Shown in pieces: positions 1-7,286 of a DNA stretch of 24,165 nucleotides (position 1 is its first letter; each line of letters begins with the position of its first letter). The notes below the pieces were generated by a model. That model saw only the letters and a list, made by a program, of their open reading frames with translations, did no database searches and had not been told where the DNA came from. Both the position numbers and the translations under genes were made by a program. Origin of the DNA: an uncultured Solobacterium sp. (GTDB lineage: Bacteria; Bacillota_I; Bacilli_A; Erysipelotrichales; Erysipelotrichaceae); the NCBI GenBank assembly GCA_900552125.1, contig URYK01000038.1:1-24165 (forward strand), given 5' to 3'.

Positions 1-556
1 TATCATTATTGGTTTTCTTTTTCACGTGCATCATAACGTTGACCATAAATAAAAATATCAGTATGATCAATAAAATGATACTAATCACAATCAGTATTCC
101 TCCAATGATACGAAAATAAATGAGCGCTCCCTGTAATGAAGAGCTTTGTAGACCTAGCCATACACATAGGAAAATACCTATGATTCCTATACTCAGCAAA
201 ACCAATAAGCCTGTCATTATTCTCTTCTTTTCTATCATTGGATAAATCATCACAAATAAAATGATAGCTGCTACATCAATTAGATGAAGCTGTGTTATAA
301 GTATCAAGATAATTCTTGAAGCCTGCGGTGTCGCCATTGAAATGAATTCTAATATGATTCGAGAGATATATGTTTTAGATATAATTGCTGTATCAAATAA
401 CGAAAAGATTGAATCATAATTTGACAAACGTAATAAATAAAACCCCAAGATTCCATAAGGGATCACAATCATAATAAAAACAGCAATGGTTATTAGGTAA
501 AAAAGTACCTTGCGTTTCTTCCTCGTATCTACAAACTGATCAAAGAATTCTATCAT
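1..556 (-). CDS. Multi-pass membrane protein, C-terminus cut by window edge
   Basis: I do not recognise this protein. The ATG at 556 overlaps the trmL stop codon in an ATGA arrangement, so translation is probably coupled to trmL. The frame stays open to base 1, giving about 185 visible residues. After a short basic N-terminus (TRKKRK, residues 11-16) there are about four hydrophobic stretches, near residues 17-40, 80-105, 114-135 and 148-172. The visible part ends in a basic segment (HVKKKTNN), which suggests a cytoplasmic loop. No catalytic motif or family signature is visible. Its place as last visible gene of the radical SAM - rdgB - trmL operon says little about its role. The gene is certain from the open frame and coupling; the function is unknown. 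Confidence 0.75.
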   Translation of the reverse strand, partial: MIEFFDQFVDTRKKRKVLFYLITIAVFIMIVIPYGILGFYLLRLSNYDSIFSLFDTAIISKTYISRIILEFISMATPQASRIILILITQLHLIDVAAIILFVMIYPMIEKKRIMTGLLVLLSIGIIGIFLCVWLGLQSSSLQGALIYFRIIGGILIVISIILLIILIFLFMVNVMMHVKKKTNND

Positions 557-1062
557 TTTGTAAGCCAATCCTCGCCTTTGATGACTTCCACACCTGATAA
601 GCCTGGATAGTTTAACTGACGTAATGCTTCATATAAGATAATTGCTGCACAGTTACTTAAGTTTAAGGAACGCGCATTGGCTACCATCGGAAGTCTCATA
701 CAACGCTCTAAATGAGAAGAAAGAATTTCTTTTGGTACCCCTGTACTTTCTTTACCTAAGATAAAATAAATATCTCCACTGCATGCAGTGAAATCAAACT
801 GTGATGGTGCCTTCTTTCCATAACGAGTCATAAAATAATAATTTTCACTTGGATTCTTTGTGGTAAAATCTTTCCAATTTTCATATACAACATAATCCAA
901 TTCTTTTACATAATCCATACCAGCTCTACGTAAATGCTGTTCATCTAAAGAAAAACCTAAAGGTTTAATTAAATGCATCTTTGTATTTGTAGCCATGCAG
1001 GTACGCATCATATTTCCTGTATTCTGTGGTATTTCCGGTTCAAATAATACTAAATGCAACAT
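553..1062 (-). CDS. trmL: tRNA (cytidine(34)-2'-O)-methyltransferase TrmL
   Basis: This SPOUT-class, SAM-dependent methyltransferase is expected to 2'-O-methylate the wobble nucleotide (C34 or modified U34) of leucine tRNAs in the cytoplasm. The 169 residues match the compact TrmL length. Visible family motifs are EIPQNTGNMMRTC (residues 10-22), the knot motif ILGKESTGVP (101-110) and the C-terminal SAM-binding stretch RLPMVANARSLNLSNCAAI (123-141). The ATG follows the rdgB stop by 2 bases and is preceded by an AAGAGG ribosome site inside the end of rdgB. Its stop codon overlaps the start of the following membrane-protein gene. It is the third gene of a four-gene minus-strand operon. Identification is firm at family level. 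The exact tRNA substrate is assumed from the family. Confidence 0.95.
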   Translation of the reverse strand: MLHLVLFEPEIPQNTGNMMRTCMATNTKMHLIKPLGFSLDEQHLRRAGMDYVKELDYVVYENWKDFTTKNPSENYYFMTRYGKKAPSQFDFTACSGDIYFILGKESTGVPKEILSSHLERCMRLPMVANARSLNLSNCAAIILYEALRQLNYPGLSGVEVIKGEDWLTK

Positions 1063-1064
1063 AT

Positions 1065-1652
1065 TTATTTCCTCTTTTCTATAAAATCAACAAACTGTTT
1101 CAATGCTCTTCCGCGATGTGAAACTGCATTTTTTTGTTCTTCACTTACATTAGCAAGTGTCGTTTGATATGGTGGATAGTAGAATATCGGATCATAGCCA
1201 AAGCCTTTTTCACCTTCTATGTGGTCTGCCACAATTCCTTCCACTATACCAGTAAATACATGACTTTCACCATTTTCTTCTACGTAGGCAATCGCACAAA
1301 CGAACTGACAGCCTTTATCCTCCGCATCTTTACATCGATCAATGATATATTGATTTTTTATATCATATGAAGTGTCTTTTCCCATAAATCGAGCAGAGTA
1401 TATACCTGGTGCTCCATCTAATGCATTTACCATTAAGCCGCTGTCATCTGCGATAACTGCAATACCTAGCTTATCATGCATAGTTTTTGCTTTAATCAAA
1501 GCATTTTCTTCAAATGTTGTTCCTGTTTCTTCAATATCAAATTCTTCATCAAAATCTAATAAAGATGTTATCGTATAACCAAAAGGTTCTAACATTTCTT
1601 TGAATTCTTCTACTTTATGAGCATTTGATGTTGCTAATAAGATTTTATTCAT
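1065..1652 (-). CDS. rdgB: XTP/dITP diphosphatase (RdgB/HAM1 family)
   Basis: This house-cleaning enzyme hydrolyses non-canonical purine nucleoside triphosphates (XTP, ITP, dITP) to the monophosphate and pyrophosphate, keeping deaminated bases out of DNA and RNA. The 195-residue length is normal. Motifs visible in order are the N-terminal LATSNAHKVEE with the substrate-binding SN and K (residues 6-16), TTFEENALIKA (45-55), the catalytic ADDSGL with its acidic pair (68-73), GFGYDPIF (150-157) and the base-recognition SHRGRAL (178-184). The ATG directly follows the TAA of the radical SAM gene (TAAATG), with an AAGGAG ribosome site about 9 bases upstream inside that gene, so translation is coupled. 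Housekeeping gene; nothing unusual. Confidence 0.96.
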   Translation of the reverse strand: MNKILLATSNAHKVEEFKEMLEPFGYTITSLLDFDEEFDIEETGTTFEENALIKAKTMHDKLGIAVIADDSGLMVNALDGAPGIYSARFMGKDTSYDIKNQYIIDRCKDAEDKGCQFVCAIAYVEENGESHVFTGIVEGIVADHIEGEKGFGYDPIFYYPPYQTTLANVSEEQKNAVSHRGRALKQFVDFIEKRK

Positions 1653-3323
1653 TTAGTTCAACTCCTTTATTGTCGTCATATCTTTATCAATTAGCCAAAT
1701 CTTAGGCAGCTGCTGATTGGTATTATATAGTACCAGCTGATAACATAGTTCATCATCAAAGGCTATATCCACCAGTCCATAACGATACAACTGATCCTGA
1801 TTGGCAATATTATTTTCTAAAGCAAATGCTAGGATTTCTTTTTTCTTTTCTAAATCTACCCATGCATCAGTAAAACGATGCGGTTTTTGTTTAAAGTTTT
1901 GATAATACTGTGTTAATAATATTGCATCAGCCTCCTGTTTTGAATGTTCAAGCAGAAGCGGATAGAAACAGCAAAATAGTTCATATGGCTGATAAGGGCG
2001 GGGCAGTTTTCTGTATTCCCTGCCTAAATCTAGAAACAATTGGAATGCACTCTGATACCAACCTAACTGTAAAATCTTAGAAATAACATAACGACAGGCT
2101 CCATGATTCCAGAATTTCTCTACTGCATCAGCACAGGCATGAATATCTTCCATTTCTTCCTTAGTTAACCATTTAGTAGAAAGTACATCATAAGGAGCCT
2201 GTTCCTGAAAGAAGAAATGATATTGATCTTTTTGACCTCTTAGTTTTGTACCCTTTAACAGTTTCAATATTCCTAACTGCAATTCACTAGCACCTAGTGA
2301 GAATAACTGATCGAATGATGCCTGAAAGCTTTCTATTCCTTCATGTGGAAGTCCGGCAATCAAATCCACATGCATGGTAACGCCACTTTCTTTTAGTCTT
2401 TTTATTACCTTACACAAGCGTTCATTGTTTTGAATACGACCTACAGCTGATAACGTTTGGGTGTTAAAGGACTGAACACCGATTTCAAAGCGGAAACGCT
2501 GTGGATCTGCTTCTTCGCAAAAAAATGTAAGTAATTCTTCACTTAAAGTTTCTGCGACAATTTCAAACTGAAATATCTGATTCTTACAATACTCATTCAT
2601 ATAACGAGCAATTGTTAATGCACGTTTAGGGTTAGAGTTAAATGTACGATCTAGTAATTTTACCTGTCTTACCTTACTATGACGAAGCTTTTCTAATATC
2701 TTCATTACATAATCTAAAGAAAACATACGTACCGCTCTATCTGTTGAAGATAAACAATATGTACAGCCATACGGACAGCCTCTACTAGTCTCTAAATAGA
2801 AATACCGATTTCCCATCTGCTGCTGATCCATTTCTAGAAAATAAGGATCTTCAAACTGTTCTAGCCATGCAATATCCGTCTTTCGATATTCCCTGTTAGG
2901 AAACTGTTTCGTATATATTCCACGAATCTCTCTAGCTGCTTCATCTGATAACATGTCTATATATTCCCATAGACTTTCTTCCCCTTCACCAATGCTTATC
3001 GCATCTATTCCCTTATTTAACAGATCCTGATACTCATAGCTTACTTCTGGTCCGCCTACAACAATATGAATTTGTTCTCGTTTTTGTTTTATCAATCGGA
3101 TACACTCAAGAGTCTGTTCAATATTCCATATATAACAACTAAAGCATACAACTTCTGCTTCTCTTGATAAAATATCTGAAACAATATAATCAATATCTTC
3201 TTTTATCGTATATTCCTTTAATTGTACATCTTCTTTATGAGGACAAGTGGTATATAACCAGCGCAGTGCTAAATTCTTATGTATATATTTTGCATTTAAT
3301 GTTGTTAGTAGTACTTTTTTCAC
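1653..3323 (-). CDS. B12-binding domain radical SAM protein, DUF4080 type
   Basis: This predicted cobalamin-dependent radical SAM enzyme has an unknown substrate. Residues 1-135 form a Rossmann-like B12-binding domain: a start of the type KKVLLTTLNAKY, then FSCYIWN (61-67), GGPEVSYE (90-97) and IGEGE (111-115). The radical SAM domain follows, with the iron-sulfur motif CPYGCTYC (cysteines 183, 187 and 190). The C-terminal part (about 390-556) matches the layout of DUF4080 proteins, which I name from overall pattern. The start is a GTG preceded by AGAAGGTG with 5 bases spacing. It is the first gene of the operon with rdgB and trmL, whose nucleotide and tRNA roles hint at, but do not prove, a nucleic-acid or tRNA-modification substrate. 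The family call is good; the reaction is unknown. Confidence 0.9.
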   Translation of the reverse strand: MKKVLLTTLNAKYIHKNLALRWLYTTCPHKEDVQLKEYTIKEDIDYIVSDILSREAEVVCFSCYIWNIEQTLECIRLIKQKREQIHIVVGGPEVSYEYQDLLNKGIDAISIGEGEESLWEYIDMLSDEAAREIRGIYTKQFPNREYRKTDIAWLEQFEDPYFLEMDQQQMGNRYFYLETSRGCPYGCTYCLSSTDRAVRMFSLDYVMKILEKLRHSKVRQVKLLDRTFNSNPKRALTIARYMNEYCKNQIFQFEIVAETLSEELLTFFCEEADPQRFRFEIGVQSFNTQTLSAVGRIQNNERLCKVIKRLKESGVTMHVDLIAGLPHEGIESFQASFDQLFSLGASELQLGILKLLKGTKLRGQKDQYHFFFQEQAPYDVLSTKWLTKEEMEDIHACADAVEKFWNHGACRYVISKILQLGWYQSAFQLFLDLGREYRKLPRPYQPYELFCCFYPLLLEHSKQEADAILLTQYYQNFKQKPHRFTDAWVDLEKKKEILAFALENNIANQDQLYRYGLVDIAFDDELCYQLVLYNTNQQLPKIWLIDKDMTTIKELN

Positions 3324-3347
3324 TAATTCACCTTCTCGCTATTTATT

Positions 3348-3377
3348 CTAACAAATTTTAAGTAATTATGCTATGAT
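3348..3377 (+). promoter_or_regulatory. Possible promoter of the choline-kinase-like gene
   Basis: A good -10 hexamer TATGAT lies at 3372-3377, with a weak -35 candidate CTAACA at 3348-3353 (18-base spacing). The start codon is 15 bases beyond the -10, so the untranslated leader would be very short. This is the only plausible promoter between the divergent radical SAM gene and this gene. Confidence 0.45.
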
Positions 3378-3392
3378 ATTACGGGTGATATA

Positions 3393-4223
3393 ATGAAAGC
3401 TTTAGATTTTTTAGATACTTTATTTTTTGATCCTGAAATCACAATAACCGATTTAAAAAAAGGTTTGACAAATAAAAACTATCTTTTAGAGATGAATAAT
3501 GAAACTTATGTTTTACGTGTACCTCAGGCTGATAGCGCTCATATCGTAAATCGCCATAATGAAACTATGGCATTGCAAGCAGTTCAAGATACCGGTATTG
3601 ATGTAGAAACCATTTATTATGATGAAGCCAGTGGTTATAAAGTAACTGTTTATCTTCCTGATGCATTAACCTATCAGGAATGTAACGATCCAAATAAAAT
3701 AGAAAGAACTGCACAATTGATGAAAAAATTTCATAGTTTGAATAAAACTATTGATGCAGATTTTGAACCAATTGCCTTATTGAAACAATATCAAAGTCAT
3801 ATACAATCACCGCTTTATGATCTCTCAGATTATTCTCATGTTGTCGATAAGATTCAGCACTTAAACAACCCAAAAATTCTTTGTCATAATGATTGGGTTG
3901 ATGGAAATATCTTATTTGCAGGTAATAAAACATATCTGATTGATTACGAATATGCAGGTAATAATGATCCATTATTTGATGTTATGTCTTTTATAAGTGA
4001 AAATCAGATAAATGATCCTGCATTAAGAGAGCGTTTCTATGCTGTATATTTTGATGAAATCAATGATTCTATTCGTAAACAGCTTGATTTATGGGAAGAT
4101 TTTCATAATTACTTATGGTGTCATTGGGCCATGATGATGTGGGAAAGCAGACATGAGGAAGTTTACAAGAAAATCGCAAAAGATAAATTTACTGCATTAA
4201 AAATAAAAAATCCGAGTAGTTAA
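3393..4223 (+). CDS. Choline/ethanolamine kinase-like phosphotransferase (LicA type)
   Basis: This is a cytoplasmic, ATP-dependent small-molecule kinase of the aminoglycoside phosphotransferase / choline kinase fold. The 276 residues show an N-terminal lobe with GLTNKNYLLE (residues 24-33) and YVLRVP (39-44), the catalytic loop HNDWVDGN (165-172, with D167 as presumed base) and the metal-binding IDYEYAG (183-189). This layout is typical of bacterial LicA-like kinases, which phosphorylate choline for decoration of cell-surface polymers. No cytidylyltransferase or transporter partner is present, so choline is only the leading guess. Ethanolamine, thiamine or another amino alcohol is possible. 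The ATG follows GGGTGATATA. The gene stands alone on the plus strand and its stop lies inside a strong terminator. Confidence 0.8.
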   Translation: MKALDFLDTLFFDPEITITDLKKGLTNKNYLLEMNNETYVLRVPQADSAHIVNRHNETMALQAVQDTGIDVETIYYDEASGYKVTVYLPDALTYQECNDPNKIERTAQLMKKFHSLNKTIDADFEPIALLKQYQSHIQSPLYDLSDYSHVVDKIQHLNNPKILCHNDWVDGNILFAGNKTYLIDYEYAGNNDPLFDVMSFISENQINDPALRERFYAVYFDEINDSIRKQLDLWEDFHNYLWCHWAMMMWESRHEEVYKKIAKDKFTALKIKNPSS

Positions 4224-4236
4224 TTCGGATTTTTTT
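4205..4236. terminator. Bidirectional rho-independent terminator
   Basis: An 11-bp stem (4205-4215 with 4225-4235) has a 9-base loop and contains the pair TCCGA/TCGGA. It is flanked by an A-run on the left and a T-run on the right, so it can end transcription of the plus-strand kinase gene and of the convergent LacI-type gene. The left arm overlaps the last codons of the kinase gene. Confidence 0.9.
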
Positions 4237-4238
4237 AT

Positions 4239-5231
4239 TTAACGTACACTTTCGCCTTCCTGAACATAGTATGTGTGTTTATATTCATTAACTGATGCAT
4301 GTGAAATTAATGCATTCATATGCTGATAAACATTATTAGCATATGCTTCATAATCATATACTAACGCACACAAGGATGGTGAAATAACTTTACATAATGG
4401 ATGTCCTCCAAAGCTTATAATAGAAGCATTCTGAGGGAATGCAACATGATATTCTTTTGAGAATTTCATCAATGGAATAGCCATTTCATCATTTTCCAGC
4501 AATAACACATCAAAGCGCTGATTGAAAGCCTCTTTTATTTTTTCATAGATATCTTCATAAGAGCCATCACATAAAGTAACTTCTAAACCAACGGGCTGGT
4601 TTTTTTCATGATAAACGCTGCGAATTCCTTCCATACGCTGATTTGCAGTTTTCTCATCAGTACCAAGATAGTGAACTAATAATAGTTCTTTGCTTAACAT
4701 ATAATCAGCTAATACTTTTCCAGCTTCTTCTTCATCAAAACCACAGCAATTAACTTTATCACTATGTTCACTGATAAATAGTACTGGAATCTGATCCTTA
4801 ACAAGATCATTAATAAAATTCATATCTGAACAGCTTTCCACAAATATTCCATCTACTCTTTTACTATAGCTGGAAATATAGTTTTTCTCTAATTCAGGAT
4901 CGTTGTTTGTTACACAAATTGAAAAAGAGTGACCCTGTTTATGAAGTACTTCCTGTAATGCCTGAATTGTATATATCGTTTTTGGCGCAGTAATATCTTT
5001 TACTAGAATACCAAAATGAAAGTTTTCTTCAGATGATTTTGTAGTACTTTGTTTTTCTGTATTTACTTTTTCAGTTTTTACACCTCTAGCAACATAGCCA
5101 GTCTGAACAATCGCTGCACGAATCTTTTCGGCAATGTCTTCCCGTACCTTTTCTTGTTTAAGATAACGAGAAACTGTAGGTTTGGATACACCTGCTAGTT
5201 CCGCAACATCCGCAATCGTAGCTTTTTTCAT
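4239..5231 (-). CDS. LacI-family transcriptional regulator
   Basis: This DNA-binding repressor or activator is expected to respond to a sugar or sugar phosphate. The N-terminal helix-turn-helix is classical (TIADVAELAGVSKPTVSRYL, residues 4-23 from the ATG). A polar linker (around 50-68) follows, then a periplasmic-binding-protein-like effector domain to the end. I prefer the ATG at 5231. An in-frame TTG at 5237 is also possible. The GAGAGG ribosome site lies 11 bases before the ATG and 5 before the TTG, so the choice is open. The gene is about 40 bases downstream of a HAD phosphatase gene on the same strand and is likely co-transcribed with it. No transporter or sugar enzyme adjoins, so the effector cannot be named. 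Confidence 0.9.
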   Translation of the reverse strand: MKKATIADVAELAGVSKPTVSRYLKQEKVREDIAEKIRAAIVQTGYVARGVKTEKVNTEKQSTTKSSEENFHFGILVKDITAPKTIYTIQALQEVLHKQGHSFSICVTNNDPELEKNYISSYSKRVDGIFVESCSDMNFINDLVKDQIPVLFISEHSDKVNCCGFDEEEAGKVLADYMLSKELLLVHYLGTDEKTANQRMEGIRSVYHEKNQPVGLEVTLCDGSYEDIYEKIKEAFNQRFDVLLLENDEMAIPLMKFSKEYHVAFPQNASIISFGGHPLCKVISPSLCALVYDYEAYANNVYQHMNALISHASVNEYKHTYYVQEGESVR

Positions 5232-5273
5232 ATACAAAACATCCTCTCTTTATGCCATTTATTTTATTGTAAC

Positions 5274-6158
5274 CTATTTTACTGGAAATGAAAACCTTTT
5301 TTTCTCACTATCTCTTACCAGATCTTCTAGAACTAGACCTACACCAAAATCAAAGTTGTTTTCTGTTATATAAGAAGCTGATTGTTTGATTATATCAATA
5401 GCGTTATTCATTGCGACACTATTTTTAAACTCTTTCATCATAGACAAGTCGTTTAAACTATCGCCAATGACTACTACTTCTTCTTTCTTTATTTGTTTCA
5501 TCTTGCATAGCTCTTTTAAAGCAATACCTTTCTGTGCCTGCTTTACAGTAACCTCAATATTATCCGCAACTGAATTTGTAATCGCAAGTTCTTCTATTTT
5601 ATTTAACTCAGAAAATGTATCTGCTATCTTTTTTTCTTCATCTCCAAAGGCTTCCATTTTATAAATTACAGGATTTTCTTTTAAATAAGCAGAAATATTC
5701 TTTACTTCGCGATCATAGCGACCAAATGATGACGTCCTCATCATTTCGTGTATTTCTACATCTGACATACCATGACGTTTCATGTGTTTTATAAACATCA
5801 TTTTGCATTTTTCTGCATTTGTAGTGATGATTCCCTTATCTGTATTTATATGATAAGGAAGCTCACTTTTTTCTAATGCAGATATGGCTTTTTCTGCTAC
5901 ATCAATTGAGAATGGAATCTGTAAAATAGGATTACCGTGATAATCACTAATCAAAGCACCATTTAACAATAAATAATCGCAGACAATTCCTTTTTCTTTA
6001 AACAATGGTGACACACTGTTAAAGTTTCTTCCTGTTGCGGCCATAAAAGTAATCCCCTGTTTTTGTATTTCTTTAATTGCCTGTGCTGTTCTATCATTTA
6101 GCTGATGATTTTCATCAAGTAAAGTTCCATCTAAATCTACTGCCACAAGTTTTATCAT
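5274..6158 (-). CDS. Cof-type HAD-IIB phosphatase
   Basis: This haloacid dehalogenase superfamily phosphatase has a C2B cap. Such enzymes dephosphorylate sugar phosphates, flavin or PLP-type cofactors, often with broad specificity. The 294 residues show all four HAD motifs: VDLDGTLLD with nucleophile D8 and acid D10, ATGR (residues 41-44), a lysine around 210 before GIAL, and GDSLNDLSMM (232-241) with D233 and D237 for magnesium. The ATG at 6158 has an AGAGAGG ribosome site 9 bases upstream. It is upstream of, and probably in one operon with, the LacI-family regulator. That suggests a sugar-phosphate substrate sensed by the regulator, but nothing in the sequence names it. Confidence 0.92.
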   Translation of the reverse strand: MIKLVAVDLDGTLLDENHQLNDRTAQAIKEIQKQGITFMAATGRNFNSVSPLFKEKGIVCDYLLLNGALISDYHGNPILQIPFSIDVAEKAISALEKSELPYHINTDKGIITTNAEKCKMMFIKHMKRHGMSDVEIHEMMRTSSFGRYDREVKNISAYLKENPVIYKMEAFGDEEKKIADTFSELNKIEELAITNSVADNIEVTVKQAQKGIALKELCKMKQIKKEEVVVIGDSLNDLSMMKEFKNSVAMNNAIDIIKQSASYITENNFDFGVGLVLEDLVRDSEKKRFSFPVK

Positions 6159-6189
6159 AACTAACTACCTCTCTTATTTCACACCTTTC

Positions 6190-6198
6190 TATTTTAAC
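6190..6198 (-). promoter_or_regulatory. Extended -10 promoter of the HAD - LacI-type operon
   Basis: On the minus strand TGTTAAAAT reads from 6198 to 6190, an extended -10 (TGn before TAAAAT), about 32 bases before the HAD start codon. No good -35 is seen, which extended -10 promoters tolerate. Confidence 0.5.
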
Positions 6199-6228
6199 AT
6201 GCATCATGCTTTCTTCCCAGTAAAAATC

Positions 6229-6237
6229 ATGATAAAA
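6229..6237 (+). promoter_or_regulatory. Extended -10 promoter of bcp
   Basis: TGATAAAAT at 6229-6237 is an extended -10 element 25 bases before the bcp start. The -35 position (TTTCTT, 6209-6214, 17-base spacing) is weak. I see no PerR-type box with confidence. Confidence 0.5.
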
Positions 6238-6262
6238 TAAAGCTAAGACAGGAGATGAGAAT

Positions 6263-6724
6263 ATGTTAGAAGTAGGTACTAAAGCAATTGACTTTACTTT
6301 ACCTGATGAATTATCCAATCCAGTTACATTAAGTTCTTTCAGAGGAAAAAAAGTAGTTCTTTATTTCTATCCTAAAGATAATACACCTGGATGTACAAAA
6401 CAGGCATGCGCATTTAAAGCTGCATATGACGAATTTAAAAGAGAAGATATCGTGGTAATTGGTATCAGTAAAGATTCCAGTGCATCACATATTAAATTTA
6501 AAGAGAAATATGAACTTCCATTTATTTTATTATCGGACACTGAACTAGAAGTCATTCAGGCTTATGATGTATGGAAAGAGAAAAAATTATATGGTAAAAC
6601 TTATATGGGTGTTACTCGTTCCACTTATATCATTGATGAAGATGGCATTATCATCAAGACATTTGAAAAAGCAAGTCCAGCTAATAATGCTACAGATATC
6701 TTACAGTATTTAAAAGAGAACTAA
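6263..6724 (+). CDS. bcp: Thioredoxin-dependent thiol peroxidase (Bcp/PrxQ)
   Basis: This peroxiredoxin reduces hydrogen peroxide and organic hydroperoxides in the cytoplasm, using thioredoxin as reductant. The 153-residue length is standard for Bcp. The signature YFYPKDNTPGCTKQACAF places the peroxidatic cysteine at C44 and a second cysteine five residues on at C49, the arrangement of atypical two-cysteine PrxQ enzymes. The conserved ATP-less thioredoxin fold continues through GISKDSSASHIKF to the C-terminus. An AGGAG ribosome site precedes the ATG. The gene is monocistronic, divergent from the HAD gene, with its own promoter and a strong terminator. In an anaerobe it would serve oxygen defence. 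Confidence 0.96.
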   Translation: MLEVGTKAIDFTLPDELSNPVTLSSFRGKKVVLYFYPKDNTPGCTKQACAFKAAYDEFKREDIVVIGISKDSSASHIKFKEKYELPFILLSDTELEVIQAYDVWKEKKLYGKTYMGVTRSTYIIDEDGIIIKTFEKASPANNATDILQYLKEN

Positions 6725-6753
6725 AAGATTGCAGATTTACATGCAATCTTTTT
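6723..6753 (+). terminator. Terminator of bcp
   Basis: A perfect 11-bp stem (6723-6733 with 6742-6752) with an 8-base loop ends in a T-run. It begins inside the bcp stop codon. The left A-run also gives a partial T-run on the other strand, so it may serve the convergent 175-residue membrane protein gene as well. Confidence 0.88.
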
Positions 6754-6756
6754 AAG

Positions 6757-7284
6757 TTAATCATTTTTACGTATCCGTTTTATACTACGGATTAAAGAAG
6801 CAGATGTATGCTGTACTTCTATCAGACCATGCAACATTGCCAAAACAGCAGCAATAATGCAAAACAATAAGAGATGTTCCATGCAGTACATTCCAATTTC
6901 CAACATGATCGTAGAATCCTTTGAGATAAAGAAATACAATAAAAACAATGTACAAATTCCCATCATAAAGATTTGTAAAACAGGCATAGCGGAAAACGAT
7001 AAATGCTTATCCATATGCTGTTTTTTCTTTAGCCGGTAGACATAATATACATAAATCATAGCAATTAAAACAACAAATACACTTGCTTTCGCTAATCGAT
7101 TTAATAACTCTTCTGTAGCATTCATATGCTCATAAAGCAATACTCCATAACAGATGAGATTCGCTATGCCACATAACAGATATGTTAACATTTTCTTTTC
7201 AACACCGAAAAATCTTTTCACAAAAAAGAGTGTAAAACATAGACTAATACTTGTAGTAATAAACACAATTCCAAACAATCTCAT
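6757..7284 (-). CDS. Multi-pass membrane protein of unknown function
   Basis: I do not recognise this 175-residue protein. It has about five hydrophobic segments, near residues 4-25, 33-51, 63-84, 99-121 and 128-151. A basic loop (RLKKKQHMDKH) lies after the third segment and the tail is basic (RSIKRIRKND), so the C-terminus and that loop are probably cytoplasmic. No enzyme motif is visible. The ATG follows the stop of the upstream 673-residue membrane protein by 2 bases, and its ribosome site (GTAGGCG) lies inside that gene, so the two are almost certainly co-translated and may form a complex. The gene itself is certain; the function is not. Confidence 0.75.
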   Translation of the reverse strand: MRLFGIVFITTSISLCFTLFFVKRFFGVEKKMLTYLLCGIANLICYGVLLYEHMNATEELLNRLAKASVFVVLIAMIYVYYVYRLKKKQHMDKHLSFSAMPVLQIFMMGICTLFLLYFFISKDSTIMLEIGMYCMEHLLLFCIIAAVLAMLHGLIEVQHTSASLIRSIKRIRKND

Positions 7285-7286
7285 AT

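Noticed and set aside
6115..6318. 67-codon minus-strand open frame between the HAD gene and bcp
   Set aside because: It overlaps both genes and their promoters and has no ribosome site or recognisable sequence.
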